From: Ceratobasidium sp. AG-K
Lineage: Eukaryota; Basidiomycota; Agaricomycetes; Cantharellales; Ceratobasidiaceae
NCBI GenBank assembly: GCA_037039685.1
Contig: JAWNGF010000001.1
Location: forward strand, 9,362,001 to 9,426,000
DNA length: 64,000 nucleotides
Direction: 5' to 3'
The notes under the pieces were generated by a model. It did no database searches. It was not told the origin of the DNA and saw only the letters and a program-made list of their open reading frames with translations. Of this stretch, positions 1-11,689 are shown in pieces. Made by a program: the position numbers and the translations under genes. Every line of letters begins with the position of its first letter. Positions within the stretch are counted from its first letter, which is position 1.

Positions 1-900
1 AGTAACTGAGCTAAACGGTCGGAATCCAAAGCTCCGTCCTTGAGCTTGCTAGATCGCACATTATCATCTCGGTTTGTTATGCGACTTAAGGGACCTATCA
101 ACATACATGATATATGAGCCAGCCTTGACTTTCCCTGCGTGTTTAATTAAGGGCGCCGCATTGGCAGGCAAAGCGGTAACACCGAGAGCGACACTGGTTA
201 AGATAGCGAGAGGAAACAATAACATCTTGCTCCCAGACGTGTACCACCAAATCGTAGGTGGCCTTACCTACCTTAATTTATAGTTCTTCTACCGAGAGAA
301 CCCAACCAATACTTGGATCAACCACATGTACTGCTGTCAGGACGGGCTGGAAATGCTGCGGGAGCATGCGGTCACAAGAACCAGCATGCGATTCGATCGT
401 TGATAAATCAAGTTGACCTTAGGGATCGATAGGCAAACAAGTACGAGCCTGGGTAGTTAGACGTTCTTCATAGATCGTCACTTGGCATATGCGGCATCGG
501 CTCACCCAAAGTCTGTGGCTTGTCCATATCAGTTACTAGTAAATGATGAGCCTTGACGGGGAAGCTATTGCGTCAGCCAGAGCAGGAGGAATGGGGGCAG
601 AGTGAGCCGGGTGTGCATACGTCCGTCGGGCCCCGGTGCTGAGCCAAGAACGAAGGTCAGTTATCATAAGCGAGGGCCTTACAAGATTCTTGGAATCGTG
701 CTACACTCCCACGAGTAGTCACGGCGCATATAGTTGATGGCTATCCTCAAACCAGATCACAAGGCATGAACTAGGAGGTCTCATTGTGGGTAACCGGTGC
801 TTCCTTCGAGATGTTAACAGTGGCAAATACTCGAATCAACGGGGGCTTTGTATTCGTAATCTGACTGTTTGTATCTCATTGAGTTCTGCCTAGCACAGGT
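1..900. other. No recognisable gene
   Basis: I see no conserved protein motif, RNA gene or repeat here. The only open frame of note (74-283, plus, 69 codons) resembles nothing I know and has no supporting splice or codon signal. It is probably intergenic. Confidence 0.5.
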
Positions 901-920
901 ATTTTCCCTACATTGTCAAC

Positions 921-1466
921 CTAGTAAGTGGCGATAGCCTCCATCTCCACATCGACATCGTTCGGGAGCTTCGCAGCTTGAATACATGTACGCGCTGGCT
1001 TGGGCGTCGGCAACAACTACACAGCACGAGTATATGAGTTAACCGAGATGCCGTCAATCTAAATAGAAATAGCCGACCACACTATAAACCTCATTCATAG
1101 CAACAAAGTCATCCATATTCTTCAAATAGACGTTGACCTTGACGACGTTCTCCCATGAAGACCCGGCTTCGTTCAGCACATTGCCGAGATTTTTGATACA
1201 TTGGGCCTATCTGGTTGTGAGTTCACCAGCGACAGTTATGCATGATAAACACTCACTGTATGCTCCTTAATACCACCAGGAACAACCTCACCCGACGCAT
1301 TTACAGGAGTCTGACCGGAGAGAAAGATCAACCCCGGGATTTTGGTCGCATGTGCTACCAAGAAAAAGTTCGACAGTGCGTCTCATGAAGCGAGTGGAAT
1401 GAACCCACAGAGTATATGTGGGTATTGGCCATTTTTATCGGTGTTGATCTTCTCGACAGACGCCAT
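921..1466 (-). CDS. RidA/YjgF family 2-iminobutanoate/2-iminopropanoate deaminase
   Basis: RidA proteins hydrolyse reactive enamine/imine intermediates released by PLP enzymes, in the cytosol or mitochondria. The model has four exons: 1409-1466, 1257-1354, 1081-1206 and 921-1016. They add up to exactly 126 codons (125 aa), the usual family length. The N-terminus reads MASVEKINTDK. Exon 2 carries the family block GLIFLSGQTPV and exon 3 carries QCIKNLGNVL plus the VVKVNVYLKNMDDF stretch. Exon 4 ends with the signature PARTCIQAAKLP, including the substrate-contacting arginine, and the acidic tail DVDVEMEAIATY. All introns are GT-AG and phase-consistent. The segment around residues 15-22 (normally GPYSQA) is diverged here, so the first junction is the least certain part. 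An unspliced reading stops early, which is why no long frame is visible. Confidence 0.85.
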
Positions 1467-1973
1467 TTTGTGTGTCTCACCAGATGGTTGATGGGGGTTA
1501 GGATTGACTCGGATTTGAGGTGACATCACCCAAGGCCGACTTCCACTTGCTTTCTAATCCGAGAAGTTGAGTTAGCGCTCGTATATAACCACACGGTTAG
1601 TGTGCGCAAAACTAAAAAGCGAGGCCACGAGTGTTCAGAGTAGGCTTCAGTGCATCCCAAGGATGTCTGACAGCGAGTCCTGCCATGAACTGCGGAGTGA
1701 TTAGCTTGCAAATCGAGTGTTTGTCTTTTTGATATACTTGCTGACTAAGTCAACTCCACAAAATGATAATTCACCCCTGTGAAATCTCAGTTCCCCGCAC
1801 CCCAGGCATGTTGCCCCGGTTTGGGGTATCTACTTACAACTTTGGACCAGAAAAAATGCATTATTAACCTATATTTGAAAACGAGCGGCAATATGTTACA
1901 TCAATACTATAGTCATACACCGACACACCTTCAAAGCAAAACGTCCATCCCGTCCCCGTATGACACATCCAAC
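1467..1973. other. Intergenic, nothing recognised
   Basis: About 500 bp between the RidA start and the ATG15 stop codon. It should hold the RidA promoter and the ATG15 3' UTR. Short open frames are present on both strands but none has recognisable content. Confidence 0.5.
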
Positions 1974-3528
1974 CTAATCCCTCAATGAACCAATAACATC
2001 CGCCGGGAAATCACCGAAATCCCATGTAAAGCATTCAGAACAATTCACCTCAGGGGTCGGAGCTGGAACCTCTACAACCTCTCCATCCCCCTTGTCACCC
2101 TTCCGATGCCATCCTGGCCAACCCCATCGATTTTTGGCCTTTCGAACCTTGATGCTCCAGTCCTCGTCCAGAAGCTGCTCGATGATAGTGCTGATAAAGT
2201 GAGCTTGAATGTTCACGGACCAATGGAGCGCGTTCACGGTGTCGTATACAATGGTCGTTCCGAGGTGGCACTTGGTCTCGAGCGCATAGCCACCGGTATA
2301 GCATGTCGACAGTGGACCAGTGCAGACTCCCTACGAAATTATTATTCGAGTGAATAAGCTGGCCTTGAGGGTTTTCGGGCGACGCACCATTGGTATAGGA
2401 TCTGCTGTGTTATACACGTGCGTAATGTGCAAGGTCGATGGCTGCCCAAAGGCATGAGGAACCGAATAGCGGGAACAAGGGAAGAGCTTACAGGAGAAGG
2501 CAGGTGCAACCTCTCAGCAGCCATCTTTTCGCCTACTGCCTCAAAGGCAACCGCTGGTACACCAAATGTTGCACCAACTAGCGATGCCAAACTCCCACCC
2601 AAGCTGTGTCCCGTTACCCAGATTTTCGCCTCGGGATACATAAATGTAAGATTATTATATAGATTCTACCCAATTGATTAGCGATATCACAGAGAGGACC
2701 GTGAAAACTCACAACTCCCACGTGGTAAAACAGACTCTCGTCCGCCAACGAATCCTCCACACAGCCCTCGTCGCACTTGTTCCCGCCTCGGAAACAATCG
2801 CAAACTGTGTTCCAGGTCCAGTCCACCCGTGCACAGCAACAACTGAACAACAAGTTATCGTTGCGTTTATCCTTGAGCACTGTCGCGCTACCGCCAAACA
2901 CTACGGCGCTTGTGCCTTTAATGGAGAGGACTACAGTCTTGTTGTCCGAGGAGAGAAAGACGTGGCCGCGAAAGCCAGAGGTATCTGGGTCCCAGCCGAT
3001 ACTATGATCCTACTCTCCATTTCACTATAAGGATGCCCGTGGCAAAAAGGATCTTTGGAAGGATTTACTCACATTTGTCCAATTTCGCCCAAAGTCATAC
3101 CATCCAGCCTGCCCGTCCTTGAAATACGCGTTATTCGTCATCTTAGCGAGGGCAAGTAGTGTTTCACGCTTGTCCGTCGCTGGGCCTTCGATCTCTTGCT
3201 CTTCCCAGCCCAGGCTTTGTGCCGATGTATCCTGGAAGATGAGCGGCACGTTTCGCTTCCGTTGGCGGGATTTCTTCCGATGGGCATGGAAAGCGGCTTG
3301 AGAGACCGGGCGATGGACCGTCAATGGTTTGGTATGAAGCGTATGTGTGTTGAACGTAGGAGACAGGTATGAGGTCGTAGAGTCGACTCGGACGTCAGCC
3401 CACCGAATACGTCCCGATTCAGCATGCGTCTCATGAACGTGGCGGAGGGTAAATGTTTGCGAGTACCCAGCATAAGCGGGCGATAGCAGAACGAGAATAG
3501 TAGTCCCAGAAATTATGTTTATTAACAT
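1974..3528 (-). CDS. ATG15: ATG15-like autophagic body lipase (class 3 lipase)
   Basis: Atg15 is a membrane-anchored phospholipase. It is delivered through multivesicular bodies to the vacuole, where it lyses autophagic bodies. Five exons keep phase throughout: 3073-3528, 2713-3009, 2492-2665, 2388-2441 and 1974-2330 (445 aa). The first residues (MLINIISGTTILVLLSPAYAG) form a hydrophobic signal-anchor. Exon 3 holds the nucleophile elbow GHSLGGS followed by GATFGVPAVAFEA. Exon 4 holds TADPIPM with the probable catalytic Asp. Exon 5 carries the Cys-rich STCYTGGYALETKCHLG segment with the likely catalytic His, and ends with the WDFGD motif typical of the family. The chosen Met precedes the hydrophobic stretch; an in-frame upstream extension to 3618 would bury it. 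CACGTG lies 101 bp upstream. The fit to the family is end to end. Confidence 0.93.
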
Positions 3529-3628
3529 TGTAAACGACAATCCCGGGATTAGCGAACAAAGTTCAAAGCAAGGCGGCGGAGGTGAGGTGGGCGAAATGGG
3601 CGCCACACCACACCACACCCCACAGAGT

Positions 3629-3634
3629 CACGTG
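3629..3634. promoter_or_regulatory. CACGTG box upstream of ATG15
   Basis: The palindrome sits in the context gTCACGTGaa, 101 bp upstream of the ATG15 start. It is one of nine such boxes found close upstream of start codons in this window. bHLH-type regulators bind this hexamer in fungi; the actual factor here is unknown. Confidence 0.5.
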
Positions 3635-3639
3635 AAGAT

Positions 3640-4220
3640 CCCCAACTGACTCAATCTTATCTTATCTTAAATTTGTCTTATCACACCTGTCATGAACCGG
3701 ATTCACGTCCTCTCCCCCCCTTCTCATTTACTTGTTCAATGCCGGGGAGAGTGTTATATATGCTACGCTCTCTCCTAAAATCTCTAATCTCATTCATTGG
3801 TACTTCTAGATGTTGCTCACCTCAACTAATCCGCGGCCAAGGTGATTTGGACTGGATCGGAATAAAAGCCATAGTATGAGTGCAACATACAACTAATATA
3901 ATATGGTATGAGCCTGCACTTGCGCGTTCACCGAGTCAATTAAACGAGCCTCATTTTGAGTCGCAATGGCGCGGGAACATCAAGTCTCTCAGCTTCGGTG
4001 CCCTGGAATGCGGACAAGTTAACGTAAGAAAAGATACGCGCATACACTTTACCTAAGCCCACGCTCCAAGCAAGACTCCTGCTTCTCATCTTAGAATCAA
4101 TAGCACGTATCCACGCCTCCGATACCGCAATACCCTAGGAACGAAGCATTCCTACGATTTCTGTAATAATCTCGGGACACGCGCTCCAGGACGACATCGA
4201 TTTGGAATGGAAATGTGAAT
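3640..4220. other. Intergenic, nothing recognised
   Basis: No motif-bearing frame on either strand. It includes a pyrimidine-rich stretch near 3700-3730. No RNA gene is seen. Confidence 0.45.
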
Positions 4221-4325
4221 GGCTCCCAAGTCCTCCTGAGTCCTCCTGAGGAGCACGTGACTTCTCCCAAGGACCTCGGGAGAAGTTACAAAAGCTCTGG
4301 AGGACCTCTGGAGGACTTGGGAGCC
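4221..4325. repeat. 105-bp near-perfect hairpin, MITE-like
   Basis: The ends form a perfect 16-bp inverted repeat: ggctcccaagtcctcc at 4221-4236 and its complement at 4310-4325. Inside, tcctcctgag direct repeats on the left mirror ctctggaggac repeats on the right. A second inverted pair (cttctccc / gggagaag) nests at 4261-4284. The centre carries CACGTGAC at 4254-4261. I see no clear target-site duplication. It could be a miniature foldback element or a structured RNA-coding repeat. Confidence 0.6.
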
Positions 4326-4890
4326 CTCCATCCACAACCCTGTTCCCAGGAGGAAACCCCGGTTTAATAGATGGACATGTGCCTCGGCCTGCACAAACCT
4401 ACAGTGCACGGAGAGGTTAACCCGTGCATTGAGCTATCTGTCTGATCGTCTTGACTTCATGCCGAATGTACGCAAAGGAACTTATACGTTACTTGCTGTC
4501 CACTTGTTATTCGTAACTGCTTCATTCCTCCGATCCTGCTGCTAATTGCCATCTGAAATGTTAAAAAAGCTCGTGGCAGGGGGTGAGCTCATGCATACAA
4601 CCCCTCTACAACATCTTGATTTATTGAATAAGCACTCCGACTGGCCAACCATCTATTGGTGGATCATAACGCTTGCGGTCGTTTCAGTGGCTCCAGGGGT
4701 AATTTTTCATGGGCACCACAACTGCCCGCAAAGCGGTGTCCAGTAGCCGCTTACAACTTAATAGATCATACGTGACTCTGGTGGCATCCGAGATGCTGTC
4801 AGGTACATACATAAGCTATACGTATTACCATACTGTATTCGAATCCACCCCTAATAGTATACAATGCCAAAAATTGAGAGAGGATAAGAA
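4326..4890. other. Intergenic, nothing recognised
   Basis: Downstream flank of the DUF6535 gene. The plus-strand frames here are short and without recognisable content. Confidence 0.45.
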
Positions 4891-4896
4891 ATATCT

Positions 4897-7674
4897 TTAC
4901 AAATGCTCCGTTCCACAACGACGTAAGTACAATTCAATCCAAGGCGGTAATATGTCAGGTCTCCGAACAACACGGTCCACCAAAGTAAACTGGCTGTGTA
5001 AGCCCTGCCTTACTAGTTCAAGCCGTTGCAATGGATGGCACAGGTCATCTTGTTGGAAGAGCTTGGACAATAGCATTATCGCGCCATCACTGAGCTTCTG
5101 TGTAGTTTGGAGTACAAGCTGCATTAGTAGGCGGATCTGGGATGTGGCAAACGCCTCGACGGATGGATTGCCGGAGTCCAGCGCGCGCGCTAACATCCAA
5201 AAGGTGTTCCTGCTGGCGAGGATCTGAGCCAAGTCTTCAGTGAGTTCAGGTCGAGGGAATCGTATCATCAAGTCCACGGCCATGGATTGTGCTAGATCCG
5301 ATGAAACCAGGCAAACAGCCTCCAGGATGAACACGTATATTTGTGGTGGGAAAGCTCCGAGGGACTGGTTGCATATGAAGCAGAGAGCTCCAAGGTGTGC
5401 TTCGGTAGATGCCACGCTCGACAAGATGCTATTTCGCTGTTCAGAGTTTGATAGCTTTTCGGTGAGCGCATTGAGATGGTATTGGTCTAAATCGAATGCT
5501 GCAGGGAATGTGTGGATCGTTTGGGGGTTGTGGCGCGTAAGTGGTGGGAGCGCGTGGATGAACTGGGCGTTGTAGGAAGCTTGTGTGCCGTCAGCCCACC
5601 GCTCGGCTCGAAGTAGTTCGTATATCCTAGTAAAGTCCTTGTCGACGAGGCGGTAGTCTCTCGAGCAAAGCAGGAGCTCGAACAATCCAAGAACCATGAG
5701 AGTCCTAGCGGGAAGGGGATCGGGTGTAAGTTCGTAGTGGGCAAGGAGTTCGATGGCTCGCTCTGCCCGGGCGGCAGGGTCAAGTGGGGCGGGGTGTGTC
5801 CAGCCGGGATAGTCATTTCGAGAGATGGCCAAAACGGCAAGGAACACCCTACAGTGCTCGCGGTGTTCTTCGATGTGGAGTAGGCGCACCACATGTGGCG
5901 CCACGGTGGAAATATCCGAGTGAATGAGCGAGCACGAGAGTAGCGTGGTTAAGCCCTTGACAAGCGATTGGAGAGACGCCGGGTGAATTCGATGGGTGCG
6001 CATGGTTGTGTGAGTCCCTGGCAATATCATCGACATCTTCTTTTGTCGACTTCGATGAGCGCCATCTACTCTTTCGAGTAAATCGATACCAGCCTTCAAC
6101 GCGTCGAACATCGTATCTTGTTCCACATAATTCAGGGAGCGGAGGCAGAGGGATGGAGCTGTACTTCCTATCCGTAGTGCCCACAAATTGACCTGTTTAG
6201 GGAAAAACGCCTCGGTCGAAAGTAGATGTGCGACGTCCCTATATGGGAAATAATTCATTAATACGTAGTTTTATTACGAAGCAGGACATGGTCTTACCGC
6301 TCAGTAGCCGTTTGTAATACCCTAATCTTTCTCTTGAGCTCATTAACGTGGTCATACTGCTCTCCATCCCCGGCACGACCAGTGGAAGGTTGAAGCACGG
6401 CTAGTGCGCGCGCATACAACGAGAAAACTGTCGCATAATTCTTCGGATAGGCACTTCCAGCCGTCAAGCGCCGACTGACCGCCACGCTTGCATTACATTG
6501 CCGTAGCGCGTCCAACGGCAACTCCTTGTCGGCACCGGCAATCGCTTGCAGCGCGATATCCACAGACCTGGGGTCCTCGCAGCTTTCGATCAACCAGCCC
6601 AGAGCCTCGCTGGTTGTACGATCTTGCTTGATATAATCATCTTCCTCGGAGCCTTTCTTGGGGAACAGCATGTCATAGAATTGTTGGACGAGCCGTGATA
6701 TCGTGGTGCTGTATGGGCAGTGTTCGTACACGAGTGGTAGGATGGTGGATGCCATGTAGATTCCCGATGCGCAGACGGTAACGACTATAACGGGAAGTGC
6801 TACCGCAGAGTGGATATCCCAGAGGTAGATGCAGAGGCCGACCGCAAATAGAACTACGGATCTGATGAGTAACAGCGGATGATGCCTATAGGAACGGACT
6901 TACGAAGGGCGAGATGTGTAAGTGATGGCAAAATCACTAGTACCTGGGGCATTCTCCACTGGGTGAGTCCGTTCCAGCGCTGCTGCCGTCGTCTGGCCTG
7001 GGCACATGGATGACCGGTACGACCCGCCATGAACGTGTGGCACCACTCTTTGGCGAGCATGGCAATGAGCGATACCGCCACGCTGAGACTGAGGGAAAGG
7101 AACCAAAGTATGTTGACCAGAACTATCGACCGACGAGGACTAAAGTTGTCGTTGGAAAGAGTCGAATTCGCTAGTCCACTAGGTCGAGTGTTGTTTGCCA
7201 TGGCCAGCAGAGTTTGCGATATGAGGGTTAAAGTCTGGGCGGATGTATCCGTGGGGTCTTGTTGTAGTTTCCTGGTGCTCTCCATCACGAAGCTAGAATA
7301 AATTGAGGTTAATTCGAAATAGTTTGTAGATGATCATACGTACGTCGAAGAAATCGCCGAGAACAGGGCCGCCTATACGAGCTATGAGTTATACCGGTGC
7401 GTCTCAAACTCTGAATTCACTCACGAAGACTATCATTAGATGGAGCATCAGTTGTTCAGTAAATTGATATTTCCAACAAGTTAATCGTACTCAGGATAAC
7501 ATCCAACGATCTATAAGCATGGCACACCATCAATACAACTCACAAACCCAACATCATCACTCACTTGTTCCACTCTTCGACCAGCTCAATATCAAACTTG
7601 TCCGCCTCGCGCACATACGTCTTCCAAACACGCGCCTCGGGCCCAAGTTCGGCTCCGTATTCATCAAACTCGCT
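4897..7674 (-). CDS. DUF6535 membrane protein with C-terminal repeat region (short paralogue), 5' end unresolved
   Basis: This belongs to a family expanded in Agaricomycetes and of unknown function. Exons that keep phase are 7565-7674, 7491-7510, 7425-7429 (a 5-nt microexon), 7344-7372, 6904-7292, 6298-6853 and 4897-6238, giving 816 aa. The first exon carries the family lead GPEARVWKTYVREAD. The next three small exons encode SLDVILIFAALFSAI, the first membrane segment. Exon 5 carries LVNILWFLSLSLSVAVSLIAML (second segment) and exon 6 FAVGLCIYLWDIH plus a further hydrophobic helix. The last exon is helical and has one copy of the PQIYVFILEAVC module seen about six times in the paralogue at 43-49 kb. 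At least one more 5' exon is expected. A candidate ends at 7721 (donor gtacgt) with frame ...VAAGP, but I cannot find its start codon. Confidence 0.85.
7425..7429 (-). other. 5-nt microexon of the DUF6535 gene
   Basis: The minus-strand TCTTC is flanked by ...gatag and gtgagt. It joins a phase-1 exon to a phase-0 exon and restores the conserved membrane segment (VILIF|AALFSA). Without it the frame is lost. The paralogue has a 5-nt microexon at the same place (43684-43688). Confidence 0.75.
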
Positions 7675-7757
7675 CTAAACACCGTTCAACATCCGAGAAA
7701 AACCGATTTTACAGACGTACCGGGCCCGCTGCGACTGATGCAGGGTCAAGTGGTTTT

Positions 7758-8272
7758 TCATTTGCCGGAGTCGTAGGCGTGATCCCTTCTCCCTATAAAA
7801 TAGGCTTAAAATACATTCTTAATTCGGGCGACGGGCAACTCACCAGTCCAACGCCCTGTCCAGGCAAGCCGGCCATCGTCACCCGGTCCATGTCTCCATC
7901 GGTATTCTGTCGGTCCCTCCTCCGAGAATGATGTCCTGGTAGCAAAATCATCCGCACAAGATGGGTCGAGGGCGAGAAAGGCTGGGATCGCTCGCGGTGG
8001 CAGACCGACCCCAGAGCCTTTATACCACCTGCCAAGCATCCCTAGCGCCCAATGATAGAAGTGGTGATCGTCTGGTCTGTACCTGGTAGCGCGCAGGATC
8101 GAATCCATCAACACATTCCCAATTCATTGCTCGGGGAACGCACTGCCCGATCGGCAACTTACGTTCCGACGACGGCTACTCGGAACACTTCTCGGGCAAT
8201 CGGAGCCGCATCATCTCAAAGTAGCCACCTCGCAAGACCTGCAACGAAAAAACAGGCGTAATATTATTCATC
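7758..8272 (-). CDS. Small hypothetical protein, three-exon model
   Basis: I do not recognise this protein. A model that keeps phase starts at ATG 8272 (MNNITPVFSLQV). It leaves through a gtagcc donor near 8179 and resumes after ...gctaccag with YRPDDHHFYHWALGMLGRWYKG. It then splices from ...WTGRWTG (donor gtgagt near 7843) to a short last exon ending at TGA 7758-7760. The middle exon is Trp- and Asp-rich with no known motif. The last exon occupies the same strand, in another frame, as the presumed first exon of the DUF6535 gene. The two models may therefore be alternative transcripts or one may be wrong. Confidence 0.35.
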
Positions 8273-8341
8273 AAAAAATACAGACCAATACCAATACCGA
8301 ACCACATAAAAACACCCCTTTACGACCTACATTACAACACA

Positions 8342-9762
8342 TTATATAAACACCTTGATAGCTCCATCAGCTTGTGCAGGTCTCCAGGACGTCTCGTCAT
8401 TCATCACTACGCGCTCGCTCGTGTGCACGCGCCCACAACCCGAGGCGGGGCATTTCCATTGATACGTTTGGACCACTTGAGGGGTAGTGGGCTTGCTTCC
8501 GCTCTTGCGCTCCGTTTTGCGGCGCTTGGAGGGACGTTGGGGACGAGGTGGGGCCGTACTGGTGCTGGGCGCAAGGTCGAATGTGGATGGGCCCTGTTCT
8601 TCGAGGGGTTGTTCAGAAAACTTGTGATAGCAGCGCGAGTCGATCATGTGACCGCAGCGCAAAGCCCAAAGACGATCTCCGCCCGTGCGCAGCGGTCGCC
8701 GACACGAGGCGCACACCAAAACATTTTGCAGGCCTTGATGGGCGACGGGCTGAGAGTTGGACGGCGAACCAGTAGCCCCTTCATCGGACTCGTCATCCGA
8801 CAGGAATTCAACAACCTCGACCGCCATGCGCTGTTGCTGTTTCTTTTTTGGTCGAGAAGACGACGAAGAGGACCCGGCGGCGGGGGACGAGACCAGTTCG
8901 ATGGGTGCGTTGGGGTCCCCATTCAAATCGATTTCGTCCAAGTCTTCTTGCTTGGCTTTGCCCTTGCCCTTGTAATCCACCGGTCGAGCGGGTGGGGAAT
9001 CGGGAATGATGATCGTCGTTCGAGTGCGCACGGCGGGTTCGACTGGCGCCTCGGGTTCAATCTCGAAATCAAAAGTGTACCCGATTCGTGGTTTGGCGCT
9101 CGCGTGTGTCATGCGCACATCGTATTCGGGAGGTGACGCGGGCGGTCCAGCGGGATGTCGTTCGCGGAAGCCGACATAGTCCATGAACGAGCCAAAGTCG
9201 GCGTATCGCGGGTGTTGGAGCAGGTTTAATAGTTGGAGTCGTTCGGCGCGTAGGAATCCGTGAAGGTTGGGCATCATGCCGTCTTGTGCGCCTGGAGCGA
9301 GGGGCAACGTACCCACCAAAGGGTTACGTCGGCGCTCGTGTATATGCCCTGGTTCGTGGAACATAAAGGGCGGGATTTGGGGAAGAGGGGGTGGAGGAGA
9401 CATGATCCGCAGTCTGTCCTCGTGTACATGTGGGACAATAGGTGTGCCTTGAGTTCCAAAAGGTTAGAAACCGCGACGATAGTGTGGCTATCTCCTCGTT
9501 GGCAATACTCACCGTTGCGGTTATGGCGCAGCCTCGTCCGTTGTTCGGTGATGTTTGGTCTCGGGTGCAGTCGCCGAGGGACAATTGGAGGTTCGTCTTC
9601 CTCGTCAGAAGAAGTGATAATTATAGCCTCTTCAGCATTGTGTCCTCCTGTGATAGGGGTATTACGTCCAGTAGCGTTCTGGGACCGGGGTTGGGAAGCG
9701 GGTCCACCAAGAGGCATAGACTGGCGGCCGATGGGTATAGGAGGGTGTTCAATTTCAGCCAT
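8342..9762 (-). CDS. RING-like zinc-finger protein
   Basis: Two exons, 9513-9762 and 8342-9447, are joined in phase 1 over a 65-bp GT-AG intron. The N-terminal part is Pro/Ser-rich and disordered, with the acidic run TSSDEEDE and later LSDDESDE, and a Lys-rich KGKGKAKQ. Near the C-terminus a RING-like set of ligands appears: VCASCRRPL, then ALRCGHMIDSRCYHKF, a 50-residue basic insert (PSKRRKTERKSG), and WKCPASGCGRVH. This C-x2-C / C-x-H-x5-C / C-x4-C layout suggests an E3-ligase-type or SUMO-linked RING with an expanded loop. The start at 9762 has G at -3 and +4; an in-frame ATG at 9861 is a weaker alternative. Target and complex are unknown. Confidence 0.75.
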
Positions 9763-9862
9763 AGCGTTGGTGGGGGGTAATTGGGTTGACAAGGTGGAGG
9801 TGTTCGAATTTAAAGGATGTGTGAGTCGATGTGCAAGTGGAGGTCCGCGCTTAGCTGTCATC

Positions 9863-10762
9863 CATCAGTCACGTCAGCGGATGGCTCAAAGCAAAGTCCT
9901 CGCGAGAGCTTACAAGAAGCTTGGAGAGGGCTGAAGAATAATTCCAAGGCGATATAAGGATTAGCAACCAACCGCCACGAGAAAATGATGATACTGACAC
10001 ACCAACAAAAACCGATGGTCGATCCGCAAATTGAAGATCGCCTAGAGACGGGAAAATACAGCCAGAAACAAACAACAATATTATCAGGAACGGCAGAGAA
10101 TAATCATAATCAAGGTCAGCGAAGACGATTCACATGGTCAGCAGGTCGTCATTATTATCATCATGACAGGGAAACTCACCAGTCTCGCGACGAACCTTGA
10201 TTATAAACCCAAAGTCACAATAATACTTCGGTTTCCTCTTCGGTTGACTGACAGCTAGCGATGGAGCAAAAAGGCGTGAATTTGGAGACGAGCTGCAAGT
10301 CGTCGGAAGGTTGGTGGGAGTTGCAGGATCCACTTGGAGTGTCACAATACCCTGATATTCAAATTAATCAGGCCCTTCTTGGCCTTGTCGGTTGGACCAT
10401 TCCGCCTGGTCGCTGTCCCCTCCCCGTCCGATTAAATACCGTCATTAATATGGTGGTGGATTTGGCCTAGTTCATACGCTGAGCCTGCTTTGTGTACAGT
10501 ATTTAAACCGTGTCGAAGTCAACGCCGGTGACCAAGAAAGGAACAACTCACACGGAAGCCTAATCGAAAACTTTCTTGCTCGATCACTGATCATGATGCA
10601 CTGCATACCGCACATCACCCAACAGCCCATGTTCACGAGAGTCATGGTAACAATCGTTGTATTGCACAGTAAAGGTGTTAAGATGGCTAATATCACACAA
10701 GAATGACAAAGATGAACATGCACGAAAAAAGGAAATCATTGCAGTCAGCAAACCCAAAGCAA
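9863..10762. other. Upstream region of the RING-like gene with possible extra exons
   Basis: On the minus strand, a frame from about 10345 ending ...VRRETG at a gtgagt donor (near 10179) can be spliced in phase to ...ctctag|GCGATC (near 10045), continuing FADRPSVFVGVSV. This may be a 5' non-coding or coding exon pair of the RING-like gene, or a separate short gene. Nothing in it is recognisable, so I leave it unassigned. Confidence 0.3.
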
Positions 10763-11531
10763 TCAGGCCTGGCCCGGATGCGCAGTCGCTACGGTCTCGC
10801 CGGTCGCCGCACTTTGGGAAACGTCGATGAAGCCTGATTGCCGATTAGCTTTGCTCACACGAAATGTCACTCAACACACCTGACTTTTGCGGGTTGGCCA
10901 TTTTGTTACGTTTGCTCCGATAGTCCCGAATGGCAGAGCGGATAGCGTCTTCCGCAAGCACTATAGCAACGTCAGCAAATATCCTTACAACAAATGAGAC
11001 AACATACTGGAGCAATGCAGCTTGACGGGGGGCAAGCTCAACTCTTTCGCAATCTCCGTGTTCTTGATCTGCCCAGCCTCGTCCAAGCTCAAGCCCTTGA
11101 CTCGCTCAGTCATATACGACGACGACGCAATCGCCGATCCACACCCAAACGTCTTGAACTTGACGTCGGAAATAATGCCGCTGCAATTCCGGTTAGTCAG
11201 CTTGCGGCGACACCGACAGCAACTCACTTTTCGTCGACCCGGATTTGGAGCTTCATCACATCCCCGCACCTGTTCTCCGTCAGCGTCGTCCAACATCAGC
11301 GCGAACCACTCACGCAGGTGCACCAACAAGCCCAGTCCCCACGTCCACATCGTTCTTGGGCAACGACCCGACCTGGACCAAATCAGCGTGGATCCCTCAC
11401 TTTATTCGCACACGCACATTTCTCGGACGTTCGTAATGCGAAATCACTTTCTCATGGTACCCTCTTCGTGCAACCGTCGCTACCGCACGTTGGCGAACAG
11501 CGAGTCGGGCAGATTGGATCGCGGTGAACAT
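10763..11531 (-). CDS. ISU1: Mitochondrial iron-sulfur cluster scaffold protein ISU1 (IscU)
   Basis: ISU1 is the scaffold on which the Nfs1-Isd11-frataxin complex builds [2Fe-2S] clusters in the mitochondrial matrix. Six exons keep phase (11418-11531, 11314-11372, 11228-11269, 11008-11180, 10880-10960, 10763-10833) and give exactly 180 codons. Residues 1-23 are Arg/Ala-rich with no acids, a mitochondrial presequence ending RRGYHEKV. The three cluster cysteines are seen in [25 protein letters not shown] and [15 protein letters not shown]. The chaperone-binding LPPVK motif is present (SLPPVKLHC). The last intron is inferred: without it the protein would end [13 protein letters not shown]; with it, it ends in an Ala/Gly/Thr-rich tail. 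CACGTG lies 145 bp upstream. Confidence 0.95.
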
Positions 11532-11675
11532 GATGGTCGTGGTAGAGGAAATCGGCAAGTGGAGTCGAAGGATCTCACTATAAGTCCGGGCGTGACGCGT
11601 GCCTCGGCGCCGCGGCCGACCCATCTGCGGTCGCGTTCCATATCCGATAAACCTTATCTTATCTACATCCGGAGG

Positions 11676-11681
11676 CACGTG
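11676..11681. promoter_or_regulatory. CACGTG box upstream of ISU1
   Basis: The hexamer lies 145 bp upstream of the ISU1 start codon, preceded by a tctta-rich stretch. It is part of the recurrent upstream box set in this window. Confidence 0.4.
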
Positions 11682-11689
11682 TCGTCGAA

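Noticed and set aside
5240..5575. Plus-strand frame within the DUF6535 gene
   Set aside because: Antisense shadow of the long DUF6535 exon.
8372..9136. 254-codon plus-strand open frame opposite the RING-like gene
   Set aside because: Antisense shadow. The minus strand has the zinc ligands and a phase-consistent intron; this frame shows only Arg/Gly-rich low-complexity sequence.
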